Positions 25,403 through 33,087 of a stretch of DNA of 64,000 bases are shown here, one piece after another. Location: the NCBI GenBank assembly GCA_036407095.1, contig DASWZV010000099.1, positions 1-64,000 on the forward strand. The letters are read 5' to 3'. The number at the start of each line of letters is the position of its first letter. The stretch's first letter is position 1. The notes under the pieces are model-generated. The model did not search any database, was not told where the DNA came from, and saw only the letters and a list, made by a program, of their open reading frames with translations. Both the position numbers and the translations under genes were made by a program. This DNA comes from Gp6-AA40 sp036407095. GTDB taxonomy: Bacteria; Acidobacteriota; Vicinamibacteria; Vicinamibacterales; UBA2999.

Positions 25403-25600
25403 GTATCTCGCGAGATCAGGCCTAGAAAACGATCAGTATAACAGAAGCCCGAAGGGTTTAGGTGCGCAGGGGATGCAGGATAGGACAGTGCCAGCGAATG
25501 AGCGATCGAGATCAGGCGGTAGGCAAAGTCAAAGTCGAGCGAAGAGAAAGACTCACCTTTGACCTTTGCCTTTTGACCTTTGACTTACGCGCGAAGGGCG
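25403..25600. repeat. CTTTGAC / GTCAAAG heptamer palindrome
   Basis: At 25521-25587 the left arm contains AGGCAAAGTCAAAGTC and the right arm a tandem run of 7-bp units CTTTGAC, CTTTGCC, TTTTGAC, CTTTGAC. The element ends a few bases before the HU stop codon. The rest of the gap shows nothing recognisable. Confidence 0.65.
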
Positions 25601-25873
25601 CTAGCGCACGAGATCTTTCAGAGCCTTGCCGGCGCTGAAGCGGACGACACGTCTCTTGGGGACCTTGATGGACTCACCGGTCTGCGGATTGCGCGCGGTA
25701 CGCGCCTTCCGCTGAGCGGTCTTGAACGTGCCGAAGCCGACGAAGGTGATCGAGTCCCCCTTCTTCAGCGACTTCGTGATGCCGTCGATCAACGACTCGA
25801 CTGCGGCCGCAGCTCCCGCTTTGGACGATCCAGTGTCCTTGGCCACCTTGGCGATCAGTTCCTGCTTGTTCAT
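25601..25873 (-). CDS. hup: HU-family DNA-binding protein
   Basis: 90 residues, typical HU: MNKQELIAKVAKDTGSSKAG, then GDSITFVGFGTFKTAQRKAR, the DNA-binding arm TARNPQTGESIKVPKR, and VVRFSAGKALKDLV. The dimer bends and compacts DNA in the nucleoid. A consensus AGGAG ribosome site (GAAGAGGAGATCCC) precedes the ATG and a near-perfect sigma-70 promoter lies 60-90 bases upstream, fitting high expression. It is a single-gene unit by spacing. Confidence 0.97.
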   Translation of the reverse strand: MNKQELIAKVAKDTGSSKAGAAAAVESLIDGITKSLKKGDSITFVGFGTFKTAQRKARTARNPQTGESIKVPKRRVVRFSAGKALKDLVR

Positions 25874-25932
25874 GGGATCTCCTCTTCGCGCACGTCACTC
25901 GCTCGCACAACACATGCACGCGTTGGCATGCG

Positions 25933-25961
25933 GTTATACGCGACGACATTGGAGGTGTCAA
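25933..25961 (-). promoter_or_regulatory. Sigma-70 promoter of the HU gene
   Basis: On the minus strand TTGACA (25956-25961) is separated by exactly 17 bases from TATAAC (25933-25938), about 60 bases before the HU start codon. It stands out in a GC-rich genome and is one of only two near-consensus promoters noticed. Confidence 0.8.
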
Positions 25962-26020
25962 CGGGAAAGCACGATTTTTCGGGCCTTCGCGCGCGATCGG
26001 ATCCCAGAGCGTGACGATCG

Positions 26021-27193
26021 CTATGCGGCTTTCTTCTCGGTCTTCTCCGCGAGGCGCTCGATCGCTTTGTCGAGCGTCATGTCTTTCGCGGGAGGCGCGG
26101 CGCCGAACTCGACGTCCGGTTGTTCGACTTCCACATCCGGTGCGAGCCCGCGCTCGTGAATGCCGGTGCTCGTTGGCGTGAGATATCGAACCGACGAGAG
26201 GAGCAGGCCACTGCCGTCCGGCAGTTTGACCAACTGCTGCCGCGCGGCGCGTCCAAGCGTGCGCTCGCCGACGAGCTCGGCGCGATGGTTGCCACTGAGC
26301 GCTGACGCGAACATTTCCGCGGCCGCGGCGGTGCCCTGATCGACGAGCAGCACGATCGGAGCGACGAGGCTCCCGTCCGATGACTGCGCGGCGATCGCTT
26401 CCTTCTGCGTCTTCGTCTGCCGCACGGCGAGCGTGCCGCTCGACACGAACAACCGCGCGGTCGAAATGCCATCGTCGAGATCGCCACGAGCTGTTCCCCG
26501 CAGGTCGACGACGTAACGGGTCGCGCTGGTCTTGGCGAGCGCTTCGAACGCCTGGCGCAGATGGGCCGGCGTGTCCTTTGTGAATTCGACCAGACGAACG
26601 TACCCGGTGTTCGCATTGGCCATACGGGTGGTCAGATCGGGCCCGCCGGTGCGCTCGCGCGCGACGGTGACCTCGTGAGGATCGGCCGCATTCCCGCGGA
26701 TGACGAGGAGGGCGACCTTCGAGCCGACCGCACCCCGCAGCAGGCGGGCGCCTTCATAGACCGACATGTCGCGAGTCGGCCGCTTGTCGATCGCGCGGAT
26801 GAAGTCTCCCGTGCGCAAACCGGCTTTCGCAGCCGGCGATCCATCGCGAGCCGATACAACGCGCAGGTAGTACTGGCGGGTCAGCTCCACGCCGATATCC
26901 GCCGGCCCCGGGTTGTTGTTTCCCTCGTACGCCTTCACCAGGTCGGGTGTCAGGTAGGCGCTGTCAGCATCGAGCGCTTCGGTAAGGCCTCGCATCGCGC
27001 CTCGCATGGCCTGCTTGATATCGACCTCTTCGACGTAGTTGTTCACGACGTGGGCGACGACATCATCGAAGACCCGAAGGTGCTGATACGTGTCGTCCTT
27101 GGCTATGACCTGGCCCAGGTACCCCCCGACGACGGCGAAGATGATGACCGGCACCGAGACGGCGAGAACCCAGACGCGCGTGCGAGAAGTCAT
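26021..27193 (-). CDS. S41 family (CtpA-like) protein lacking the Ser-Lys catalytic dyad
   Basis: 390 residues: N-terminal membrane anchor or signal (VWVLAVSVPVIIFAVVGGYLG), helical region (YVEEVDIKQAMRGAMRGLTEALD), PDZ domain about 95-185 (LRVVSARDGSPAAKAGLRTGDFI), and an S41 fold about 190-350. In active enzymes the nucleophile is the first Ser of ASASE and the base is Lys in a GKG-type motif 25 residues later. Here the first site reads DQGTAAAAEMFASAL with Ala290, and the second reads GERTLGRAARQQ with Arg315, exactly 25 residues on. Both catalytic residues are therefore gone while the fold and PDZ are kept. It is probably a non-cleaving binding or scaffold protein. Upstream on the same strand is the ruin of an EnvC gene, its usual partner. 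Confidence 0.85.
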   Translation of the reverse strand: MTSRTRVWVLAVSVPVIIFAVVGGYLGQVIAKDDTYQHLRVFDDVVAHVVNNYVEEVDIKQAMRGAMRGLTEALDADSAYLTPDLVKAYEGNNNPGPADIGVELTRQYYLRVVSARDGSPAAKAGLRTGDFIRAIDKRPTRDMSVYEGARLLRGAVGSKVALLVIRGNAADPHEVTVARERTGGPDLTTRMANANTGYVRLVEFTKDTPAHLRQAFEALAKTSATRYVVDLRGTARGDLDDGISTARLFVSSGTLAVRQTKTQKEAIAAQSSDGSLVAPIVLLVDQGTAAAAEMFASALSGNHRAELVGERTLGRAARQQLVKLPDGSGLLLSSVRYLTPTSTGIHERGLAPDVEVEQPDVEFGAAPPAKDMTLDKAIERLAEKTEKKAA

Positions 27194-27236
27194 GTAAGGA
27201 CTCCCTGATGGGGACGCCTGTAGGCGGCCCCTACGG

Positions 27237-27588
27237 TTAGCGAAGCTTCAGCCATTGTACGGGATCGACCGTTTTACCGTCGATCCGCATTTCGAAGAAC
27301 AGGGCGTCGGAGCCGGGGGCATCCCGGCTACTGAAATCGCGCTCGACCTGAGCCGTCCGCGGCGCCTGCTCGGCGAATCCAGCCTTGAGTCCCGCTCGAC
27401 CTCGAGCTTTCGGATGTCGCCCAGGAGCGTGCGCGCCGGAGAGCGAGTCTATCGGCCTCGTGCTTGCAACGGATTCTCTCGGAGATCCGGTGGCCCGTGG
27501 CGTCAGGCGTTTGCCCGGGGTCCTGAGCAGCCGATACAACAGACACAAGCACGAGACACGAGCGCGAGATCGTGAAGCGGCGTGACAT
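27237..27588 (-). pseudogene. Murein hydrolase activator EnvC/M23 remnant, frameshifted with large internal deletion
   Basis: An ATG at 27588 opens with a signal peptide (MSRRFTISRSCLVLVSVVSA) and EnvC-like coil start (RISERIRCKHEADRLALRRAR). In a second frame the coil continues as RTLLGDIRKLEVERD. In a third frame it continues as LKAGFAEQAPRTAQVERDF and ends GSDALFFEMRIDGKTVDPVQW, the standard C-terminus of an EnvC-type M23 domain, with stop TAA at 27237. Only about 117 codons remain of about 380-420; most of the coil and nearly all of the LytM domain are lost and at least two frameshifts are needed. EnvC activates amidases at the septum. The gene normally precedes ctpA, as here. Confidence 0.75.
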
Positions 27589-27620
27589 CTGGCACGGTGG
27601 TGGAGTGCGAGAATTGAGCG

Positions 27621-28049
27621 GTGGGCCGGATCGCAGCGTTGGATGTCGGTGAGCGTCGAATCGGGGTCGCGGTGAGCGATGCAACCGGCACGCTTGCGCG
27701 CCCGGTCGGCGTGCTGAGGACGTCCGGTCTCAACGGCGACGCCCTCGACCGCGCCGCATCCGAAGTGGCCCGGCTTGCCGCGGAAGAGGACAGCCTCGAG
27801 ACGCTCGTGGTCGGCTTGCCACGTCATCTCGATGGATCGCCGAGCGACATGACTCCGCGTGTCGAAGCGTTCGCCGCGCGCCTTCAGGCGCGCACGGATC
27901 TTCCGGTGGTCCTTCGGGACGAGCGTCTGACCACCCGCGAGGCCGAGAGCCGGCTCTCGATCCGCGAGAAGGACTGGCGCGCGCGAAAGGAGCGGCTCGA
28001 TGCGGCGGCAGCGGCGATCATCCTCCAGGAGTACCTCGATGGCCGGTAG
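27621..28049 (+). CDS. ruvX: Putative pre-16S rRNA nuclease / Holliday junction resolvase YqgF
   Basis: 142 residues from a GTG start, standard YqgF length. RNase H-like fold with the three acidic residues in place: IAALDVGERRIGVAVSD, VVLRDERLTTREAE and LDAAAAAIILQEYL, plus LVVGLPRHLDGS. It matures the 5' end of 16S rRNA in E. coli. It overlaps the mltG start by 11 bases, a common pairing. It is divergent from the EnvC remnant. Confidence 0.93.
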   Translation: MGRIAALDVGERRIGVAVSDATGTLARPVGVLRTSGLNGDALDRAASEVARLAAEEDSLETLVVGLPRHLDGSPSDMTPRVEAFAARLQARTDLPVVLRDERLTTREAESRLSIREKDWRARKERLDAAAAAIILQEYLDGR

Positions 28050-29133
28050 AGCGGTGAAGGCATTCTTCTTTCTTATTGTGATCGTCCTCGTAGTCGGCGG
28101 CGGAGCGGCGCTGCTCACCGATACCGTATGGGGCAGGATGCACCTGCCGTATAAGGGTTACGAGGGTTCCGAGCAGTTCGTAGACATTCCGCAGGGGGCA
28201 GGCGCCGCAGAGATCCGCCGCCGCCTGATCGAATCGGGCGTGGTCTCTGACGAAGTCACGCTGCGCGCCGCACTGTGGTGGAGCGGGCGATCGCGTTCGC
28301 TGAAGGCGGGCGAATATCGCTTCGACCAGCCCATGACCCCGCTGGCTGTCGTCGAGAAGATGGCAAACGGCGACGTCTACACGCGCCGGATTACATTTCC
28401 CGAGGGACTGACGGTCCGCGAGATGGCCGCCCTCTACGAAGCACACGGCTTCGGGTCCTCCAAGGAGTTCGTGGCCGCCGCCAGTAATGCAGCGCTGATC
28501 AACGATCTCGATCCGAAGGCCAGGGACCTCGAGGGGTATCTCTTCCCCGAGACCTACGCGTTGCCGCGCACGATCCCGGCAAGTCACGTCGTTGAGCTCA
28601 TGGTGGAGCGGTTCCGGGCGACCTACGGTGAGGTCCTCAAGGATCACCAGTTGCCCGAGGGCTTGACCCTGCGGCAGGTGGTCACGCTCGCATCGCTCGT
28701 CGAGAAAGAGACCGCCAAGTCCGAAGAGCGCCCGATTGTGGCGGCGGTCTACACCAACCGGATCAGGCAGGGCATAAGCATGCAGGCCGACCCTACGGTC
28801 GTCTACGCGCTCGTCAAGGCCGGCCGGTACGACGGCAATATCAGAAAGGCGGATCTGAACATCGATTCGCCGTACAACACGTATCGATACCCGGGGCTTC
28901 CGCCGGGACCGATTGCATCACCAGGCCGCGCCTCAATCGAAGCTGCGCTGATGCCCGCAACCGTGCCGTATCTCTACTTCGTCAGCCGCAACGACGGCAC
29001 GCACGTGTTCGCGGAGACACTAAAAGAGCACAACGCGAACGTTTACAAATATCAAGTGGAGTACTTCCGAAGGGCCAGGGAAGCGGAAGGCAAGGGACCA
29101 GGGCAGCCTCAGAAATCAAGCAAGAGGAGTTAG
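28039..29133 (+). CDS. mltG: Endolytic murein transglycosylase MltG
   Basis: 364 residues from the ATG inside the ruvX end; longer starts fall well within ruvX. One membrane helix (VKAFFFLIVIVLVVGGGAALL) anchors it in the inner membrane; a LysM-like subdomain (FVDIPQGAGAAEIRRRLIESGVV) precedes the catalytic YceG domain with LRQVVTLASLVEKETAKSEE (catalytic Glu in ASLVEKE), AVYTNRIRQGISMQADPTV, YNTYRYPGLPPGPIASPG and YFVSRNDGTHVFAETLKEHN. It cuts nascent glycan strands and sets their length. The family length is usual. Confidence 0.95.
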   Translation: MAGRAVKAFFFLIVIVLVVGGGAALLTDTVWGRMHLPYKGYEGSEQFVDIPQGAGAAEIRRRLIESGVVSDEVTLRAALWWSGRSRSLKAGEYRFDQPMTPLAVVEKMANGDVYTRRITFPEGLTVREMAALYEAHGFGSSKEFVAAASNAALINDLDPKARDLEGYLFPETYALPRTIPASHVVELMVERFRATYGEVLKDHQLPEGLTLRQVVTLASLVEKETAKSEERPIVAAVYTNRIRQGISMQADPTVVYALVKAGRYDGNIRKADLNIDSPYNTYRYPGLPPGPIASPGRASIEAALMPATVPYLYFVSRNDGTHVFAETLKEHNANVYKYQVEYFRRAREAEGKGPGQPQKSSKRS

Positions 29134-29183
29134 ACGCTGCCAGACCTATCATCGCGGCCTGAGACCTTTGCCCAACTGAGGCC

Positions 29184-30032
29184 CTAATCCAGGAATTTCG
29201 GCGCCATTGGCAGCTTGGCGTGCGTGGCGATGTCGTGCTCGATCCACAGCTGCGCCTTCGACTGTTTCACGAACGCTTCCATCTTCTGTCGCGAGGCTTT
29301 CGACTGCTCGGCGTTGAACTCGAATGTCGGTACGCGGCCGGTCGTGCGTTCCTCCGGGTAGTGATAGAGATCGCCAGCGAGCAATACCGGACCTGTCTTC
29401 GCGAGCTTCACGAAGAGCACCTGGTGTCCCGGCGTGTGGCCCGGCGCGGACTTGATGACGACGGTGCCGTCGCCGAACACGTCGAAATCTTCGTTGTCGA
29501 GCAGCCTGGTCTTCGCCGTCTTGAGTGCGTTGTAGGTCTGCGGCTGGATGATGCCCTGCGGCTTCTCGGAGAACATGAAGTCGCGCTCTGCTTTCTGCAC
29601 GATCCACGTGGAACCCGCGAATGCGTTGGCGTTGGCGGTATGGTCCGAGTGGAAATGCGACATCGCGAAGTACGTGACGTCGGCTGGTGTGTAGCCGGCC
29701 TCCTTCAACTGAGGGAGGAGCCGTTTGGTGGCTGACATCACACCCTCGCTCGCTGGCTCGTCGCCCTTGAACTGGCTGTCGGAAATGCCGCCGCTGTCGA
29801 ACATGAGCGCGCCTTTGGGATGCACGATCAGATACGAGGTGTTGCGGAAATCGACCTCCTTCAGTTCCTCGCGTGTGAAGTTGAACAACTTCGGATCGAG
29901 CCCTTTGATCGCGCCGTCATCGAAGATGTAGAGGCGCAGGCTCTTCACGGCGGCGGGCTTCTGCCCTGCCGACACCACTGCCGCCGCGGTCACGGCGAGC
30001 AATACGAATACGACCGACAGCTTGCGAATCAT
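29184..30032 (-). CDS. Exported MBL-fold hydrolase, N-acyl homoserine lactonase-like
   Basis: 282 residues starting at the ATG that overlaps the nadK stop (ATGA). A signal peptide (LSVVFVLLAVTAAAVVSA) precedes a metallo-beta-lactamase fold with the metal motif SHFHSDHTANA, then APGHTPGHQVLFV, LLAGDLYHYPE and a terminal WIEHDIATH, giving a two-metal site. The order and the tail resemble AHL lactonases (AiiA type), which open lactone rings, but export is unusual for that job and sequence alone does not fix the substrate. It is the last gene of the minus-strand operon hsp20-ymdB-xseA-xseB-ispA-tlyA-nadK. Confidence 0.82.
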   Translation of the reverse strand: MIRKLSVVFVLLAVTAAAVVSAGQKPAAVKSLRLYIFDDGAIKGLDPKLFNFTREELKEVDFRNTSYLIVHPKGALMFDSGGISDSQFKGDEPASEGVMSATKRLLPQLKEAGYTPADVTYFAMSHFHSDHTANANAFAGSTWIVQKAERDFMFSEKPQGIIQPQTYNALKTAKTRLLDNEDFDVFGDGTVVIKSAPGHTPGHQVLFVKLAKTGPVLLAGDLYHYPEERTTGRVPTFEFNAEQSKASRQKMEAFVKQSKAQLWIEHDIATHAKLPMAPKFLD

Positions 30033-30931
30033 TCCCGTCCTCCTCGCTCGCCCCACTTCAGCTTCTCACGCAGCAGCTCGAAGTAGCTGCGGGTGGGCGC
30101 CTTGATCAGGCGCAGTGTACGCTCCGACGTCCGCACCCGCACGACGTCGCCTTCCTGCAACGGATACCCGGACTGCCCGTCATACGTGACGAAGATCTCG
30201 TCGAGGGTGCCCTGCACCTGAGGACGCACCTCGATCACTTCGCTGCTCGGGATGATGATGGGCCGGTTGGTGAGCGTGTGCGGAGCGATCGGCGTCAGCG
30301 CGATCGCGTTCGCGCGCGGATGCACGATCGGACCGCCGGCGGCCAGATTGTAGGCGGTGGATCCCGTGGCGCTCGCGATGATGAGGCCGTCGGCCTTCAC
30401 CTTCGTCACCAGCCCGCTGCCGACCGAGATCGAGAGCTCGATGATGCGCGAGAGCGCTGCCTTCGTGAACACGACGTCGTTCAGCACGATGCGCGCGTCG
30501 AAGTGTTCGCGCGCGCGGTAGGCATCGGCGGCGAGCATCGCGCGCTCGTCGATCACGGCGGTGCCGTCCACTGCGGATTCGAGCACCTGATAGAGCTCGT
30601 CGATCCGCGTTTCCGTCAGGAAGCCGAGGCTGCCGAAATTGACGCCGAGGATCGGGATGTCGCGCCCGGACTGTGCGGTGCGCGTCGCCATGCCGAGCAG
30701 CGTCCCATCGCCGCCCATGACGACGATCAGATCGACGGCTTTCGGAAGGTCGTCGCGCGTGTGGGTCGATGTGTCGGCGTTCAGACGCGCCAGTCTGGCG
30801 GTCTCCTGCTCGAACACCGGCTGGATTTTTCTGTTCTTCAGCCAGTCGCCGAGCTTTTCGAGGTGATCGGCGGCGGCAAGCAGACCTCGCTTGGCGACAA
30901 TGCCGACGCGCGAGATGTTCGTCTGGGTCAT
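30029..30931 (-). CDS. nadK: NAD kinase
   Basis: 300 residues. The diacylglycerol-kinase-like fold is marked by VVMGGDGTLLGMATR (GGDGT), LGVNFGSLGFLTE, the catalytic NDVV motif, KADGLIIASATGSTAYNLAAGGPIVHP and YDGQSGYPLQEGDVV. It phosphorylates NAD to NADP with ATP or polyphosphate in the cytoplasm. It overlaps tlyA and the MBL gene by four bases each. The tlyA-nadK order is common; recN, often next, is absent here. Confidence 0.96.
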   Translation of the reverse strand: MTQTNISRVGIVAKRGLLAAADHLEKLGDWLKNRKIQPVFEQETARLARLNADTSTHTRDDLPKAVDLIVVMGGDGTLLGMATRTAQSGRDIPILGVNFGSLGFLTETRIDELYQVLESAVDGTAVIDERAMLAADAYRAREHFDARIVLNDVVFTKAALSRIIELSISVGSGLVTKVKADGLIIASATGSTAYNLAAGGPIVHPRANAIALTPIAPHTLTNRPIIIPSSEVIEVRPQVQGTLDEIFVTYDGQSGYPLQEGDVVRVRTSERTLRLIKAPTRSYFELLREKLKWGERGGRE

Positions 30932-31659
30932 GCGACGCGGAAGTGGATGAGGAACTCGACGTTCCCTTTCTGTCCGGTGACCGGGGAGGGCGTCCAGGCC
31001 ACGCGGGTCAATCCTACCTCAGCGCCGGCCGTCGTCACTTCCTCCAGGACGCGATCGTGAACGGCGGAATCTCGAATGATCCCCTTTCGCACTTCTGCCC
31101 GTCCCGCCTCGAACTGTGGTTTGACGAGCGCGACGACATCGGCGCCGGGCGCGAGAATCGGCGGCACGACCGGCAATATCCGTGCAAGCGAGATGAACGA
31201 CACGTCGATCGTGACGAGATCGACCGGACTGGGCAGCACCGACGGCGTGAGGTGGCGCGCGTTCACGTGTTCGAGGACGACGACGCGCGCGTCGTTGCGC
31301 AGCCGCCAGTCCAGCTGCCCATGGCCGACGTCCAGCGCCACCACGCGCGCCGCACCGCGCTGGAGCATCGCATCGGTGAAGCCGCCGGTCGATGCGCCGA
31401 TGTCGAGACATTCGCGGCCGGTGACATCGATGTGAAACGTGTCGAGCGCATGCGCCAGCTTCAACCCGCCGCGACCGACATACGGATGATCGGGAGCGAT
31501 CAGCGCGACGTCTGACGCTTCGTCAACGGTCGTTCCTGCTTTGGTGACCGGCTTGCCGTCAACACTGACCTGACCAGCAAGCACCAGCGCCCGCGCCCGC
31601 TCACGCGAGGGAGCAAGTCCGCGACTCACCACCAGTTGATCAAGCCGTACTCGTCCCAC
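30928..31659 (-). CDS. tlyA: TlyA-family rRNA 2'-O-methyltransferase / hemolysin homologue
   Basis: 243 residues from a GTG start. The N-terminal S4 RNA-binding domain (RLDQLVVSRGLAPSRERARALVLAGQVSVDG) is joined to an FtsJ/RrmJ-like SAM methyltransferase: LDIGASTGGFTDAMLQRGAARVVALDVG (motif I), VDLVTIDVSFISLARILP and ALVKPQFEAGR. In mycobacteria TlyA methylates 16S and 23S rRNA and affects capreomycin sensitivity; in others only 16S may be modified. The family is sometimes labelled hemolysin, but the methyltransferase role is better supported. Confidence 0.93.
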   Translation of the reverse strand: MGRVRLDQLVVSRGLAPSRERARALVLAGQVSVDGKPVTKAGTTVDEASDVALIAPDHPYVGRGGLKLAHALDTFHIDVTGRECLDIGASTGGFTDAMLQRGAARVVALDVGHGQLDWRLRNDARVVVLEHVNARHLTPSVLPSPVDLVTIDVSFISLARILPVVPPILAPGADVVALVKPQFEAGRAEVRKGIIRDSAVHDRVLEEVTTAGAEVGLTRVAWTPSPVTGQKGNVEFLIHFRVA

Positions 31660-31910
31660 CTAGCCGCGATTGTAGCTGCGCGGGAAACGAAGATTGCGGA
31701 GGAACGGTTTGCACGGAGACACGGAGCAACGGAGGTCGGACGGAGGCTGTCTGCTAACGAACAGGTACGCGCAGGTTGGCCGCCGGCCTTCGGCCGGCGC
31801 CATCACGCCCAACCTGCGCCGCAGCCCTTCGCAAACGGCGGAGCCTCCGTCCGACCTCCGTTACTCCGTGCCTCCGTGCGTAAACCTGTCTCCGTCAACC
31901 TCCGTGACTG
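31660..31910. repeat. CACGGAG / CTCCGTG palindrome
   Basis: The tlyA-ispA gap of about 250 bases is an inverted structure: left arm with CACGGAGACACGGAGCAACG and GGAGGTCGGACGGAGGC, right arm with GCCTCCGTCCGACCTCCGTT, CTCCGTGCCTCCGTGCG and CCTCCGTG. GCCGGCCTTCGGCCGGC sits near the centre (about 31779-31799). Right-arm units are 7-8 bp. No gene is visible; dxs, which often sits between ispA and tlyA, is absent. Confidence 0.7.
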
Positions 31911-32855
31911 TCAGTTGGAGCGTTCAACGATCCACCGCCCGATGCCGAGCAGATAGGCGTCGGCCATGTGTGCGGCGGTGAGTGTCGCTCGAGCGCGATC
32001 GAGGCAGTCGCGGGCCATCTGTTTGGAGGCGTCGAGTCCATACAGACTTGGATAAGTGGGTTTACCCGCGGCGGCGTCTTTGCCCGCGGTCTTGCCGAGA
32101 TCGGCCGACGATGCCTCGACATCGAGGATGTCGTCCACGATTTGAAAGGCGAGTCCCAGCTCCGCGGCGGCGCGAGCGATGGCGTCGATCTGCTGCTCGT
32201 CACCGCCGCCCATGATCGCGCCGGCGATCGCAGACGCGCGGATCATCGCGCCGGTCTTCTTGCGGTGCATGGTGGCGACCGCCTCGCGATCGAGCGTGAC
32301 CGGAGCCGCACTCGCTCCGACTGGTGCAACCGATGCGAGATCGAGCGCCTGGCCACCCACCATGCCGACGGGTCCGGCCGCCTCCGCGATCGTTTCGATC
32401 ACGCGAAGCTTGCGGGCCGCGATCGAGGGATCGGTCGTCCTTGGCTCTCGCGCGAGCAGAAGGAACGCCTCGGTCAGCAGGCCGTCGCCCGCGAGGATAG
32501 CCATCCCCTCGCCCGCGACGACGTGCAGCGTCGGTCGTCCTCTCCGCATCACATCGTCATCCATTGCCGGTAGATCGTCGTGGATCAGCGAGTAGGTGTG
32601 AATGAGCTCGATGGCGCATGCGGCCGGCATGGCAAGCGTACGATCGCCGCCAACGGAATCGGCGCTGGCCAGACAGAGGATCGGGCGCAGGCGCTTGCCG
32701 CCGGCCGTCAGGCTGTAGCGCATGGCATCGGCAACGACGGTGGGGCAGTCCGGCGGCCCGGGCAAAACCGTACGCAGCGCTGCTTCGATCTCCGCGCGGC
32801 GGCTCTCGAGGTATTCGCCGAGCGCGAGCGTCTCAGCGCTTGGTCTGTGACTCAT
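31911..32855 (-). CDS. ispA: Polyprenyl (farnesyl/geranylgeranyl) diphosphate synthase
   Basis: 314 residues of the trans-isoprenyl diphosphate synthase fold. The first Asp-rich motif is HDDLPAMDDDVMRRGRPT and the second is FQIVDDILDVEA; GGKRLRPILCLA and LLTEAFLLL are also diagnostic. It condenses IPP with DMAPP or GPP to make C15 or C20 chains for quinones and undecaprenyl phosphate. The DDLPAMD arrangement fits the FPP synthase subgroup of bacteria. It overlaps xseB by about 23 bases, as in many genomes. Confidence 0.93.
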   Translation of the reverse strand: MSHRPSAETLALGEYLESRRAEIEAALRTVLPGPPDCPTVVADAMRYSLTAGGKRLRPILCLASADSVGGDRTLAMPAACAIELIHTYSLIHDDLPAMDDDVMRRGRPTLHVVAGEGMAILAGDGLLTEAFLLLAREPRTTDPSIAARKLRVIETIAEAAGPVGMVGGQALDLASVAPVGASAAPVTLDREAVATMHRKKTGAMIRASAIAGAIMGGGDEQQIDAIARAAAELGLAFQIVDDILDVEASSADLGKTAGKDAAAGKPTYPSLYGLDASKQMARDCLDRARATLTAAHMADAYLLGIGRWIVERSN

Positions 32856-33087
32856 CCTCCGCCGTGAGCGCCGCCGGAGCGGGCTGCAGATGACCGCGCT
32901 CGTTCAGAATCTCGATGCGGCGTTCGGCCTCTTCCAGACGCGCGTGGCAGAAGCGCGAGAGGTGCACACCGCGCTCGTACAGCCGCAGCGATTCCTCGAG
33001 GGGAAGGTCCCCTTCCTCGAGCTTCTTGACGACCGCTTCGAGCTCGGCGATCGCCGCCTCGAAGTCCTTGATGGTGGTGTCAGACAC
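32833..33087 (-). CDS. xseB: Exodeoxyribonuclease VII small subunit
   Basis: 84 residues from a GTG start, typical XseB: IKDFEAAIAELEAVVKKLEEGDLPLEESLRLYERGVHLSRFCHARLEEAERRIE. It forms the stalk-like multimer around the large subunit XseA and is needed for single-strand exonuclease activity in both directions. It overlaps the xseA end by eight bases and the ispA start by 23. Confidence 0.95.
   Translation of the reverse strand: MSDTTIKDFEAAIAELEAVVKKLEEGDLPLEESLRLYERGVHLSRFCHARLEEAERRIEILNERGHLQPAPAALTAEDESQTKR

Noticed and set aside
27237..28118. 293-codon minus-strand frame opposite ruvX and mltG
   Set aside because: Only its last 25-40 codons match EnvC; the rest is a shadow of ruvX. 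The EnvC pieces lie in several frames, so I list a pseudogene instead.
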